Part shown: positions 21,511-32,957 of the stretch, one piece after another
Layout of the letters: the number at the start of each line of letters is the position of its first letter
How positions within the stretch are numbered: the first letter of the stretch is position 1
Source: Emmonsiellopsis sp. PD_33
Lineage: Eukaryota; Ascomycota; Eurotiomycetes; Onygenales; Ajellomycetaceae
Direction: 5' to 3'
Assembly: GCA_032988165.1 (NCBI GenBank)
Contig: JANTQF010000100.1
Coordinates: 47,741 to 111,740 of the forward strand
Length of the DNA: 64,000 nucleotides
Notes under the pieces: model-generated
The model's database searches: none
Seen by the model: the letters and a program-made list of their open reading frames with translations, nothing else
What the model was told of the DNA's origin: nothing
Program-made: the position numbers and the translations under genes

Positions 21511-23313
21511 TCAAAGAATGGGATATCCACGCTCTCTCAATTTTTGTCTCCTCCTATTCCATTCTTCGAGGGTGAAGCGCAGGGAAACGGGGCAACGAGA
21601 GTCTGGGTTCGCGCGTGCGATCATGGCGAGATCGTACTGAACCTTGGCGATTTCGTTCCAAGCGCAAAACGAGCGGCCGCAGGATTTGTCGTATGAATGA
21701 GTGTGACTAAGTTGCGTGGTACCCATGGAACACCAATAGGTCACGTACTTAGCATCTTCGCCGTCCTGGTCCGGTTCCTTCAGGGGAGTAACCCGCCAGC
21801 CATGCAGTTGTCCGACTGCGCTGGGTGGGCCGCGTTGACTATGTACTCCGGGTTTAATCCATCGTTCGACCTCGTGGACCGTGGCGCCTCCGAATTTGAC
21901 CGACTTAACGTTTCGTCGGTTGTAGGCGCGAGCTTGGTCGACGTCGTCCGATGATCCATTCCTGGAGGAAGAGATTGCCGATTCCGTGGAGACTTTCGAA
22001 ACCAGTCTCGAGGGTCTCTGGCCGGGGGCGGTTCGGATGACCGACTTACCTGACGTGTAACGAGAGTGGGAGGGGGAAGCAGCAGCAGCAGCAGGGGCAG
22101 GGGCAGGTGTAGGAGCAGGGGCACGGGCAGGGGCACGGGCAGGGGCAGGCGCAGAAACAGGATAACGACGGGAAGAGGTAGAACGAGTGGACGCCATATG
22201 AGAAGAACGAGAGGAAACGCCTGAAGAAACAGAAGAAACGCGCGAAGAAACAGAAGAAACAGGTGCAGGTGCCGAGGAACGAGTGGCTGCGGCAACAGCA
22301 GCGGAAATGAAACAACGAGTGGAGGGGAAGGAATCAGAAAGAGTGGAAGTGCCAGATGGCACACGGGAAGAACGAGAGGAACGGGAAGAAACACGGGGTG
22401 CTGGGGAAGAAGAACGAGCGACGGTTACAGGTGGGCGGGTGCGGGGAATGGCAATGGGGGAAGGAGAACGACAACCAGAGGCGGTGGAACGAGTGGAAGC
22501 GGTTGCCGTGGAATCAGAAAATTGGGAAGAGGGGTATCTCCGCTCCAGCCTGGTGAGGGTCGAATAACGAGAGGACGGCTGAGAAGCGGAGGGGGAAGGA
22601 GGGGCAGGGGAACGAGAACGAGAGACAACGGAGCGGGAATAACGAGAGGACGGCACAGGCGCCGAAGGGCGGGGAGGGGGAGGGGAACGAGCGACGAAGG
22701 AACGGGAATAACGAGAGGACGGCACAGGTGCCGAGGGGCGGGGAGGGGGGGGAGAACGAGAGCGAACAGACGAACGAACGGAAGAACGAGCCGAAGACTC
22801 GACAACAAGGGGGCGGGTGCGGGGGATGACGATGGGGGAGGGGGAACGAGAACGAGCGACAGAAGAACGAGCGGAAACAGAAGAAGAAGCAGAAGAAGAA
22901 GAACTATATACAGGAATGGGCTGCGGCTTGGAAAGAGTGGAATACCGCGATGAAGGAATGGGGGCGGTAGGGCGCGCAGGGGGGGGAGAACGAGAACGAG
23001 CGGTGGAACGAACGAAAGAACGAGAACGAGTCTCAACAACATGGGAACGGGTGCGGGGGACAACAATGCGGGAAGATTCTGCTGCTGCTGCTGAACGAGT
23101 GACAGGGGAAACACCACAAGAGGAGGAGGAAGAGGAAGAAGAAGAAGAAGACGAAGAAGAAGAAACAGAACGCGAAGCAGAAGAAACAGAAGAAACAGAA
23201 CTTACCTTTCGGTAAGAAACGACATGAGGGGCCGTCACAAAGGCAGGCCCATGCCGTTTCTTAGCTGCCTGGTTGTTAGGCCTTGTCGGGATGCCGGGAA
23301 TGTGTAGAGTCAT
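21511..23313 (-). CDS. Ser/Arg/Pro-rich repeat protein of unknown function
   Basis: One open frame of 600 residues. Residues 1-36 (MTLHIPGIPTRPNNQAAKK and on) lead into a poly-serine tract. About 350 residues of imperfect repeats follow, built from SRSPSPIVIPRTRP and SPPPPRPSAPVPSSRYSRS modules. The C-terminal 120 residues are non-repetitive and look folded: EVERWIKPGVHSQRGPP, WCSMGTTQLSHTHSYDK, SCGRSFCAWNEIAKVQYDLA, then a basic end RRRQKLRERGYPIL. I do not recognise the family. SR dipeptides recall splicing-related proteins, but there is no RNA-binding motif, so no function is proposed. Two strong GTAAGT donors lie inside the frame (minus-strand positions 23205 and 22049), and a T13-AG acceptor-like tract sits just upstream at 23345. 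The true mRNA may therefore be spliced differently. The start context (CCA before ATG) is mediocre. Confidence 0.55.
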   Translation of the reverse strand: MTLHIPGIPTRPNNQAAKKRHGPAFVTAPHVVSYRKVSSVSSVSSASRSVSSSSSSSSSSSSSSSCGVSPVTRSAAAAESSRIVVPRTRSHVVETRSRSFVRSTARSRSPPPARPTAPIPSSRYSTLSKPQPIPVYSSSSSASSSVSARSSVARSRSPSPIVIPRTRPLVVESSARSSVRSSVRSRSPPPPRPSAPVPSSRYSRSFVARSPPPPRPSAPVPSSRYSRSVVSRSRSPAPPSPSASQPSSRYSTLTRLERRYPSSQFSDSTATASTRSTASGCRSPSPIAIPRTRPPVTVARSSSPAPRVSSRSSRSSRVPSGTSTLSDSFPSTRCFISAAVAAATRSSAPAPVSSVSSRVSSVSSGVSSRSSHMASTRSTSSRRYPVSAPAPARAPARAPAPTPAPAPAAAAASPSHSRYTSGKSVIRTAPGQRPSRLVSKVSTESAISSSRNGSSDDVDQARAYNRRNVKSVKFGGATVHEVERWIKPGVHSQRGPPSAVGQLHGWRVTPLKEPDQDGEDAKYVTYWCSMGTTQLSHTHSYDKSCGRSFCAWNEIAKVQYDLAMIARANPDSRCPVSLRFTLEEWNRRRQKLRERGYPIL

Positions 23314-26300
23314 TGGGACTGACTACTACACGGGGGAAGATGACTAAAAAAAAAAAAAAGGAAAAGCAAAAGCAAAAAGCAGAAAGCAAAAGCACAAAAC
23401 AAAAACAAAAGCAAAAGGTAAAGAGAAGAAGGGAGAGAGAAGAAGGGGGAGGTAGATCACTATCAAGGTCGAGGTAGAAAAGGGGTAATGTGAGGACGGA
23501 AGAGTGATAGATGACTAAGCAGTCGATGGCGGGGAGTCGAAGCTTAATAGTGATGGAGAAGAGAAGAAAAAACAAAGGAAGAAGAATTTCGCGGGCGAGC
23601 AGAAGGGGAAAAGCGGCGGCGTGGTGCGCGGCGGGGGAAGTCGCCCGGGGGGCTGCCAGAATTACCGCATCGGGCAGTCGGGTCGGCTTCAGGGGAGGTG
23701 CGCCGGGTCGGAAATCGCGTTTTTCGGCAGGCACCTATTTCCGCATCGGGCAGTTTGCTCGCGGCCGCAACAAGGGGCAGCTGCCTCCCACTTTTCCGTA
23801 ATCAATTTGTATGGGTAAAAATGCGTAATGGGCATACGGAGGGCTCTATGGGAAATCTGCCTTGCCGCAGTTCCCAGTGTAAGCTAGATGTATCCCGCGC
23901 GGTGAAATTGTGTAGAGAGCTCAGCTCGATGCGACGAGTCCGTAGATATCAATATCGTCTGTAGAACCCCTAGGGGGGAGGCTGTGGCGGCATGGGCCAG
24001 AAATCACTGTGCGATCGCTGTGTTTGTTTTGATTCGATTTGCGATCGATGCGAACAAAACCGCCGCCGTTCTCCGCAACGACACTAAAATGCGCTGATTG
24101 CGGTATCTGAAGAGTTAGAGCCCATCGTTCTCCGTAGATTGATATGAGTTTCTCACCCTGTAGGTTCTTAGTTGTCGCATGTGAGCAGCGAAGTGAGCTC
24201 TCCACCAAACAACGTCCATGGCGCAACTGAGGCGATGAAGAAGATAGAACGGTTGAAAATACCACGAGAAGAGACGTAGCGAGCAGCAGAATTGCTCTAT
24301 GTAGAAATCAGAGCCTCATACCTTCCGGTGCGGTGGTGTTGAGCCGCATCGGCTGATCCCCGCCCTTATGCAGGTATCCCTGTCGGTCTCCACATGGCCT
24401 CAGTCCAACGACCGTTGCAGAAGGGATCATGGTCTACATACAAAAGATCATTCTACAGACTGCGGCAATGCGCTACGATGTGTTTTGAGCGGGGTTGAGG
24501 TAGGTTGGGAATCGGGTATAAACAGGCTGGGCTGTCGTCGTATTTTATTGCTTACACTATCAATTTTGCTGGGAGAACGACGACTACAGTCTATGGCATA
24601 AGCTGTATAGCAGGTAGAATTGTATAACACCGCCTGCTGGGAGTTACAGGTTCCTAAAAGCTCAGACAAGTAGGAAAGCTTCCTCCCCTTGAGCTTCGCG
24701 ATCCTGCAGGCCGACATATTTTGCAAATATATATCTTGGTGATACGCCCCGTCAATGTGACTTATGTAAGCTAGGTTTCGCGCGCAGGAAATAGTCCGAC
24801 AATATCGATACTATCTGCACCACACAACAATCTAGGTCTTCAAAGCTGGCGCGCGCGATCGAGGACTTTCATCCCCTTTTATCAATTGCGACTAGTTTCA
24901 GCCCTGTCAGGGGGATCGACGCCACGATCTCCACACGCCAAGGCCATGACTAATCACCTTAATCCAACCTCCCAACCGCTAAACCACTCCAACTGGACAG
25001 AAACGCATAGATAACCGGTAGGGTACGGTTACTGATGCATTGCTAATTTGATAAAATATTGCCAGTAATGTCGTGTTTGACGTCTTCAGCTTACAAAAAT
25101 GGCTTGTTATAGGCTGCTTTCACCCTGAGCGAGAGTTGGGGCAACAGCGTCGATGTCTTCTGGCATCGAGTTCATGATACGACTACTAGATTTCGGCAGT
25201 TGACCAATCGCTAGAGTTTGGGGACGATTCCTAACAAGAAATGCTCGGGTAATTTCTTCACTTTTGGTTATCTGGTCACTATATGCGCTAACTTTCGTTG
25301 CTAGATACGGATTTTATGGTGGGACAAGAGGTGCTGCAGGTATTGACTGGCTTGTCCGAGTTTGTTGCACACAAACCAGAAATAGAGGTCATTTAACGAG
25401 GCTACTCTGTACTTTTGATATATCTCGTGGGAGTATCCGCCAGCAGCCTTGCTCCGTGTATTTGGCCTCGACCTATTTGTCCACTGAACTTGGAGAATTT
25501 CTAAGAATTCTCCGGGTAAAACCTCGCAACTTCATCCAATTTGATACATATGGACTGTGGAATCGGCCACCCTTATTCCAGTCGCAGAACAGCGGCCTTG
25601 GCCATCACCAAGGCTGTAATTCTTTGTGAGATTGATTTCATTGGAGGAATCTCGTCTTATGTCGGGTCTTGGTTCTGCCGGATAACTTTATATTGCCTAG
25701 GACCTGTCATCTATTGCTATCGATGCTGAATACATTAAATAATGCCAAGGGCAAAATATACCCCTAAAGCCAGTGGTGAGTTGGCTACCGGGTTCCTTAC
25801 TCTTTCCGTTCTCCTTTGTATCATTCGCTCCCTCATTCCATGCCTTGCAAGATTGGATCCAAACGCCGATAACTACTAGGAGGGTTTACACTTTGTGTTT
25901 ATTCTCGAGACGCTGATTTGAACTCGCGTCTTTGCTGCTTGTCCGTACTAGTATCTTGCAGATTTCCTTTTTTCCTATACTCTCCCTTCTCTCCTCTCCT
26001 CTTTTCTTTTTAAATATGACCTGCCAATCTTCGGGTAGCCGTTTCTCTCATTTCAGAAATATAGGACGATCTGCTCCACAAGCAGGTAAAAGGGAGCCAA
26101 GGATTGTACCCAGCAACATTGCTCTCGGGCCCCTCTACCTCAACGATGTGGGAGCATTTTTATTAGACTCACTCTGGCCATATCTTCATATTTCTCCGCG
26201 AAGTACCTAACTAGCAAAGAGAAGCAAGCAAGCAGCTGGGATTACCCCCATGCTGAAGCCTAGACGGGAACACTTCCCGCTATTCTCACACATTGCGGCG

Positions 26301-27877
26301 ATGGCTATGATTGTTCTACTACCTTCCCCTCTCATCCGAATCGATACTCCCCTCACTTCCACCCATAATTGAGCAGTTTATATTTGCCGCTCTGCCTGTA
26401 TGAGCCCTTGGGGATGTAATTTACTTTGCAAAATGGTGCATTCGCTTGGAAATATTGTTGTCTTAGTGATAGATGCTAGTTTCTACGATACAAGGCTCTC
26501 ATCATTATCGGTTCCTATATTTCCCAGATGCTCCCCGATTACTCGAGGAGGCCATTTGTCACTTGGGAAAATATGTACAGCTTTAGCTTTTGCTCTTGGC
26601 TGTCTGTGGTTCTGGGGAGAGAATTTAATTTGTAGACGAGATGCTTTACCTCGCTGGATAATCTAGTACAATGCTGTGTGAGGATCTGGAATACAATGGA
26701 CTGAGTGACATGCAGGTAGGGTAGGGGAATGCTTCATCCATCCTTGAGTTCCTGAGATGATATACAAACGCATATAATTTCTGTTATTAGAAACTATGTA
26801 GAATCAGAATTCCCAGCTGGTCTTCCTACATATATGCATACTATTTACAAATCCCATTACTATCCCCCTTTATATCTCCATTTCCCCCGTCTTCCCCGTT
26901 GCCCAACTGTAGCATGCCACCCCACCCTATCCATGTATACATACATTTATCTGTCGTGCTTACCAGACTCCACTATCACTGATAAATTCCCCATTTACCA
27001 ATACCAGATGCATCATCTTACTCCACAACCCAGGATGGCATACATCTACCCACCTGTCCGACAATGAATACTATCCCCCATGCCCGAGACGCAAAACTGC
27101 CAGACGGACGGTGCTCACTGTGGGCATGTCAAGGCAATAGGGAGGCCGAAGACACTGATAGTATTAGTAAATAAATAAATACAAAGCGGGCGTGCCGTTG
27201 GTGGGGGTGGCGAGGTTCGTCTCTAGATAATTACGAGATGTGGATGTGTAACTTATGTAGTTAGGTGGTGGGGGGTTCTGGAGTGCTGTGCATGGTAACT
27301 AGTAAAGGGAAGGGCTACGTCATGATATTCCGTTCTATTTGGCAGCTCTGGTAGGTTTCCAAGGTTCTAACTAAAAACTAACCTTGGAACCGTTGTGGCC
27401 AAGGTCTGGGCAGTGTTGGGTTGGTTTCTGCATTGCTCGGTAGTTTGCCCCTGTCTGTGCGGGAGATATATATCCGACTGGTAGGGGGGGGTTGCTAGCA
27501 GCAACAACAAATCACTTATCTGAAAGAATTTATCTATTTACTTGTTTGTTTATATACATTCCATGGAGGTAAATAATAGGAAGAAATGAATGATGTCATC
27601 TTCTCGGGGTCCTTCCGTCCAGGCTCTGGCCTGAAGGGGGAAGGAGAGAGCGATGAGAACAACAACAAGCAGCAGATATAGATATATGACGATAGTAAAT
27701 GATATGTTCAAAGAAAGGTATTCAAAGAAATGCCAATCCCAACACCAAATACTAAGACCCCATATATACCTCCCCACAGGGAAAAATAAAGGCGAGGAAA
27801 ACAAAACAACCCCCAACCATCTAGATACTCAAACAAGCTAACGACATCCATCTCTATATACATAAAAGAGCCCCCAC
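23314..27877. other. 4.5 kb gene-poor region
   Basis: No ORF here has a recognisable domain. The longest (25264-25629 plus, 121 codons) lacks an ATG-supported conserved motif and is not listed as a gene. The part nearest 23314-23800 is probably the promoter of the Ser/Arg-rich gene and contains a 14-base direct repeat (23665-23678, 23741-23754). A tRNA-like A/B box pair lies near 24911-24986. The rest is moderately AT-rich with no feature seen. Confidence 0.5.
24905..24996 (-). other. Possible decayed tRNA or tRNA-derived element
   Basis: On the minus strand TGGTTTAGCGGTTGGGA (24986-24970) resembles a polymerase III A box, and GGCGTCGATCCCC (24923-24911) resembles a B box about 50 bases later. 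I could not fold a complete cloverleaf with a paired acceptor stem, and no T-run terminator follows. It is at best a pseudo-tRNA or SINE fragment. Confidence 0.2.
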
Positions 27878-28779
27878 CTACTCCGTCCCACCCACCACCA
27901 GTTCATCCGGAAGCGCCTTGCTACCCGCCACCAGCACGTTCTCCTGAGCAGGGATGTTCTGCTGCAGGAAGCGCGCGTTATGGCCGACGACAGCCTTGAG
28001 CGCATTGACCGTGTCGATGTGCAGCGGCATGGCTTCGGCGAGGATGAAGAAGGGCACGCCCTCGGTGCACGGTGGTGTGGTAAGGCTGCCGGTGTACGTG
28101 AACATGGGCAAGGCGTTGACCGTGGTGACGATGTCGGAGATGTCGAGCTGCGTGATATCTACGCTATCGCCTGCAGTGGGGATCTGGCTGATGTGGCTGA
28201 TTACAGTGTCGAGGGAGTGTACCGAGTCTGAGGCTGTGGCTTGGATGACGAGCGAGATCACGGCGACTTCTTCGGGGTTGTCTGGGTCTTGTTAGATATA
28301 TACTTTTAGGTTGGAGGAAATACTTGCTTACCCTTTGCGCTGTGGACCATGTGGACTTCTGCGGGGAATTGTTCGCCGTTGATTACATGCTCGCTCGGGG
28401 TGTGGAAATGGAACTGCTCCATGACGAACTCGCGGCCGTTCACCATTGTCGTCCCTGCAATCACCACCTCCACGTTTGTGCCCAGATTCTCAAACTTGAC
28501 GTCCTGGGCGGCGACGTTCATGGCGACGATGCCGGTTGGTTCCTGGGCGATCGAGCCGTTGATATTGATAGGCGATTGGCAGGTGCCGGTGGCGCAGAGC
28601 ATGTTATCTGGGGATATGGCATGCCAGTTTGTCGGGCCGTCATCTGGGCCATAGCCGAAGTTGGGTAATTCTATAGCCTCGCCGCCAGCGGCTCGACGAT
28701 GTAGGTAGGTACCATGGGCGCACGAGGAGAGGACGGAGCGGGCATTCAATAGAATAAGGGCCGTGGATAGGAGCAGCAT
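27878..28779 (-). CDS. Secreted alpha-type carbonic anhydrase
   Basis: Two exons (28779-28332 and 28287-27878) give 285 residues; the 44-base intron has a GTAAGC donor and a CTAAC branch site. The enzyme interconverts CO2 and bicarbonate. A hydrophobic signal peptide (MLLLSTALILLNARSVLSS) points to secretion. Alpha-class signatures are SPININ, the zinc-binding FHFHTPSEH, the third histidine in AEVHMVHS, and YTGSLTTPPCTEGVPFFIL (the last position is usually W). Reading frame and active-site residues are intact. Fungal alpha-carbonic anhydrases are less universal than the beta class, so this is probably an accessory gene. It sits alone, flanked by long gene-free stretches. The start at 28779 has good context and places the signal peptide correctly. 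Confidence 0.93.
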
Positions 28780-30366
28780 GGTGTATGTGCACCCCTTGAT
28801 GTATTTTTTGCTTAGAAATAAATGATTATCCTTGTACGCAAGACTCCAAACTTCCAAAGAAACTGAGCAATCGAACTAATGAACGGGGTGAGAATTAAAA
28901 ATAAAAAAAATATAAGAAGAATGAAGATCAAGGGCCTGAATGAGAAACCAAAGCTCGAAATAATTCGGGCCTCTGATTAGGATTAAATAATAAATAAACA
29001 GGCGGCGAGGAGGCGGGCGGGCGTGTGTCAAGAACGTATCAAGAACTGTCAGTTGGCGGGCGCCAGCCTCCAGGAGCATGAATTTCAGAACGCCATCAAC
29101 GCGTTGGCTAGTTATGCACGGAACAAGGCCGTTCTTCCTGGAGGAATCGGCTAAACGTTGGGGTCATCCCATGGAGCCAGCCCGTGGCGACAGGAATGGC
29201 GGGTACTCCGTATGGAGACTGGAGCTGGGACGGCTGGAGTTTGGATGCATGGTGGCCCCTGAGCCCGGTGTGCTTGGCGGTCATTGTCCCGCAACATGGT
29301 CTTATCTCTTTATCGCTTTGCTGCCATTCGTCTGTGAATCGTCCATTAGCAAGGATCACATCTCATAGCGTTCTTTGTGGGGTAGATGTACATACCTTCA
29401 AGTTGTTATGCAGGCAAAATGGCTGGCAGGCCAGGTACCGTGGAATCCGCGCAGTTAAGCCTTGCGCCCAGCGGCTTGGGGGCTTGGACGGCAGGGATTG
29501 GGCGAAGGGGACATGCAGCCGCTGGGAGTTGGTTTCTTTCATCTCATTGCATCCACCATCACATTCACAGCCATCACCATCACCATCACCATCACTGCCT
29601 CTATCTCGAGAGTCAATGGTCGTCGTCGTCGTCGTCTGTCAAGCGAGATGATACCCCGGATGGTACGGTACCGTCACGCCACTGCCCAACTGCCGGGCCC
29701 ACCACGGCACTGGGGCGTACGGTACGGTAAGCACGTCCACAGGCAGCGCCAAGTACCGGTACCTCCACGCTATGGGTCCGCCGCCTGTTTTGTGCAGCAG
29801 ATCAGCATTATCCCGCGTACCAGGTACAGACATCAGCTGCTGCCTGCCAAGCCACCTCCTGTCTCCGCGCCCTGTTTCTTCTCCTGGATGGAACTTGGAA
29901 GACATTGTCGACTCCGTTTTTCATTTCTTGACTCCAGCGGGTTCTTGGCGGGTTATTCTCCGACTGCGCGTACGTATGTCTGTCCAGTCCTTGCTAGATC
30001 GCTTAACTTAGCTGCCTGATACATCGCCGAGGTGGCCTGAGCTGATCCTGCGATGAATATGGATATGGATGATCTGATTCAGGGGTCATCGATATAGATA
30101 ATTAGGATATATACACCCATTACGACACTCCTGCGCCATTGCACCAAGTTCCCACTCAAGACTCCAAAAGACGCGTCCATTGTTTCCCTCCCCATTATGC
30201 AACCCTTTATCAGCAGGAGAAGAGAGTAAACATAAACCCCCCATCAAACTTCAAGCCAAGCGAACTAACCCATCAGGTATCGTGCATCACGTCATCTCGT
30301 CGTTCCTTCATACCAAGAATTATCAAGATAAAAATAGACAATAAGGCCACAAGTATTAACGCTTGC
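28780..30366. other. Gene-free region upstream of the carbonic anhydrase
   Basis: About 1.6 kb with no supported gene. It includes a (CATCAC)n tract at 29572-29595, one TACTCCGTA motif at 29204-29212, and a cluster of GTAC-containing palindromes between 29662 and 29827. ORFs here are low complexity or domain-free. Confidence 0.5.
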
Positions 30367-32030
30367 TCATTCAATCCGCGGCGGGCTTCGTGATCTCTTT
30401 TCGTGCGCGCTGTCCGTTGCGCCCGTGGATGCGGTGTTTGTACTCAGCCTAATAGGATTCAAGAGGCATTAGGTTACCCGTTGATCCAAGTCTTAGTAAG
30501 TGATGCCTTCATCTCATGCAGTGTGTCGGGAAGGGTTCTGGCCAGGTTCTGCGCCCAGTCCTGTGTTCGGACCTAGAGCTCGCTTTCGGGGAAGAGAAGC
30601 AGAGGGAGAGCGGGGAGAATGGTGATGAGCAGTAAACTACAGACAAAAGCGAAAGTAGATACGTACGATCTTCGCCGCTCTCCCCTCCTCCTGAACCGGT
30701 CGATTATGCGTACAATTTCCCTGCGCCCGCTGCTGGCGTTTACCCTTATCCCGCCCAGGTTCATGCTGATCTTTTCCGAAGAGCTGGCCAGCAGTAGCCG
30801 CTTGAGGAGGAGGTGCCGCATGCTCAGGCACACAAACACCCCGCAGTCACTACAGTTCTCTTGCACTGGCGAATCGTCAAGACTGATGAAACGCAGATGT
30901 ATGTTGAGCAGTATGCCGAGTTTGAGCGTTGCCTGGAGGGCCTCTTCTCGGTTACCAGGAGGCAGTGAGTCGTAGTGGAAAGCGATCCGGTCAACGGCCG
31001 AGACGAGGAGTAGGGACCAGTGGGTGCCACCTTCGGCCTCGTTGACATTATGGCAGTCATTAATGGGGAGGAAAATATGTGTGGTGTTGGTGAAATCGGG
31101 TAGGGCTTCGCGTAGAGTGAGGGGATCGGCAGTTTGGAGGAGCATGAACGACATGCTTGGGCGGAGAAGAACGATGTTCGAGGTCATGTAGTTGACGAGG
31201 AACTCCCGCTCCAAATACCTAACGTCGATGAGCAGACAGATAACGCAGACTATTCGGCCTTACGCAGCAACGTACTCTTCCCAGAAGGCAATGACCTATA
31301 GTTTCGTCAGCAGCGACCAATATTAGCTATATCACCGAGCAAAACGTACATTATCCGTCAACCAATCGTTTTTCAAGGTATCGACGTCATCGTTCGTTAC
31401 TATAAGCAATGGTAAGCTATATATCCCGATGTACGCCGGTGCGGGGGGGGGGGGGGAGCCAAATACGAACATCGAACGTCATGGTCTAGTATCCGGAACA
31501 GAGATTAGCATCAGTCTCAACAGGGCATTGCGGCAAGTATGGAGGGAAGAAATACGCACAGCTTAGATATGCATCATCCGGATTCGACTGCAAAACGTCA
31601 GCATTGCTGATACCCGAAACATGGCCCAATATCCTGTCGAGTAACATGATCCGAACAGCATCGAGCGCGGGTTCTCCGCCGGGGCGGCCGAAGCTGACCC
31701 GAAAGTATGAGGAGTGGACGCGGGCGAACCGGGAAGCGGAAGTAGGATGCTGACAGTTGCAAACAACCGTACCAAAGCCCAATTAACCGGAGAGAAGGAG
31801 AACGGAAATATACAGACAAGAACAAAACATCAACAAGAACAGTGTTTCTCTCGCGAACACAACAACAGCAGCAACCGCCACCAGCCAACGTGGCGTGGCG
31901 GGCGTGGCGTAGTTGATGCAAATACCGACTGCACTGCGCTGTACAACAGACAACCTCTAGATATACATACCGAATCGCTAAACCGGCCTCTGAGGCGCTC
32001 CTTGAAGCGGGCGAACCCGCTCTCGCCCAT
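30367..32030 (-). CDS. Ulp1-family cysteine protease, NEDD8-specific (SENP8/Nep2-like)
   Basis: Eight exons are proposed on the minus strand (32030-31971, 31749-31560, 31485-31471, 31399-31350, 31295-31276, 31218-30663, 30572-30478, 30448-30367), all in phase, giving 355 residues. The family removes NEDD8 from cullins or its precursor. The sequence shows YLSYHDVRLTNDDVDTLKN, then DWLTDNVIAFWEEYLERE assembled across a 15-base and a 20-base exon. The catalytic triad is visible: His about 178 (GGTHWSLLLV), Asp about 195 (FHYDS) and Cys about 237 (NCSDCGVFVC), with the oxyanion Gln at PVQENC. The C-terminus ends in EKRSRSPPRIE. The third intron contains a run of about 14 C. The first exon and the last two junctions are the least certain; translation might instead start at the ATG of MLLDRILGHV in exon 2. 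Confidence 0.82.
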
Positions 32031-32338
32031 TATTGTTCTCGCCTCCCCGTGTGCTGCGCCTGCGCCAGCGTTGGCGTATATAGATCGCGTTGTGGTAGCC
32101 TGGCTAGGGTCAATGTGACTGGATTGGGCAAGTTCGGACTCGCCGCCGTGCACTGCAATTGATAGGGATCGGGGGAGTGGATGTTCGGCTGGTAGGTTGT
32201 ATTAGGGGGTAGTTCTTCTCGTTTGTTTGGCGCGTGGGAGGGACGCGGATGGACGGATTGGAGGGAGCGGGAAAGGAGAGCGTTATCGATGGGGTAAGGA
32301 TAGTCGATATAACAGGAGAAGCGAGCACAAGACGAGAC

Positions 32339-32385
<47 letters not shown>

Positions 32386-32957
32386 CAGAGTTGACGTCGG
32401 ATCTCGCAGCAATCGATGATGGCGACTCGGAGCACGGGAGGCGGCATGCCGAGCGCCAAGGCTGCAGATGTCTTGGCATTCGTCAATGACATACTACTAG
32501 TATTTACTTCGCCAGTCAGCACATGGAAGTATTTGGAATGCAGTATTCGCCTTCATCAATTGTGTAACTATAATATAATAGAGGATTCTGTCATTTGATG
32601 ACGCTGAGAACAAACCCGATCTCGTCAACCCTCCCCCAAACCCTCTCCGGCTCGCTCGCCCCTATGCTTGTCAAACTCAAATTCCTCATTCATCACCCCA
32701 CCCGTCATCTATACAGTGGCTATATTTTGTACACTCTAAGCAAGCCAACCATCCCGTTGCAGCTTCATTCTATTATAATCTTATCTTTCTTGTATATAAT
32801 ATCTATTAAACAGAGAGTGGAGATTGAGGATAAAAATAAAACTCTCCTCTTCTTCTGCTCCTTTCTAGTCTGCTCAACGCCCCGCATCTGCCGTATCAAC
32901 CCTCCACGCTAAAAATACCTTTCTCTCGACTCAATCTTCGCTACTTCCTCCTCCTGC
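32031..32957. other. Intergenic region with an AG microsatellite
   Basis: Upstream DNA of the Nep2-like gene and downstream DNA of the F-box-like gene. Apart from the dinucleotide run at 32341-32382 nothing coding is supported; the ORFs across it are microsatellite translations. Confidence 0.5.
32341..32382. repeat. (AG)n microsatellite, about 21 units
   Basis: An uninterrupted AG dinucleotide run is read directly from the sequence, about 310 bases upstream of the Nep2-like start. Confidence 0.95.

Noticed and set aside
22283..23215. Plus-strand and alternate-frame ORFs across the Ser/Arg-rich gene
   Set aside because: Repeat sequence opens all frames; only the 600-codon minus frame ends in a non-repetitive, protein-like tail.
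25264..25629. 121-codon plus-strand ORF in the gene-poor region
   Set aside because: No recognisable motif, isolated, and length is compatible with chance.
29462..30019. 185-codon ORF containing an alternating Thr/Ile run
   Set aside because: Produced by the CATCAC microsatellite; no conserved features.
31467..31482. A shorter Nep2-like protein starting MTFDVL
   Set aside because: Phase-consistent, but it discards the conserved YLSYHDVRL segment that the microexon model restores.
32341..32419. Arg/Glu-repeat ORF on the plus strand
   Set aside because: It is a direct translation of the (AG)n microsatellite.
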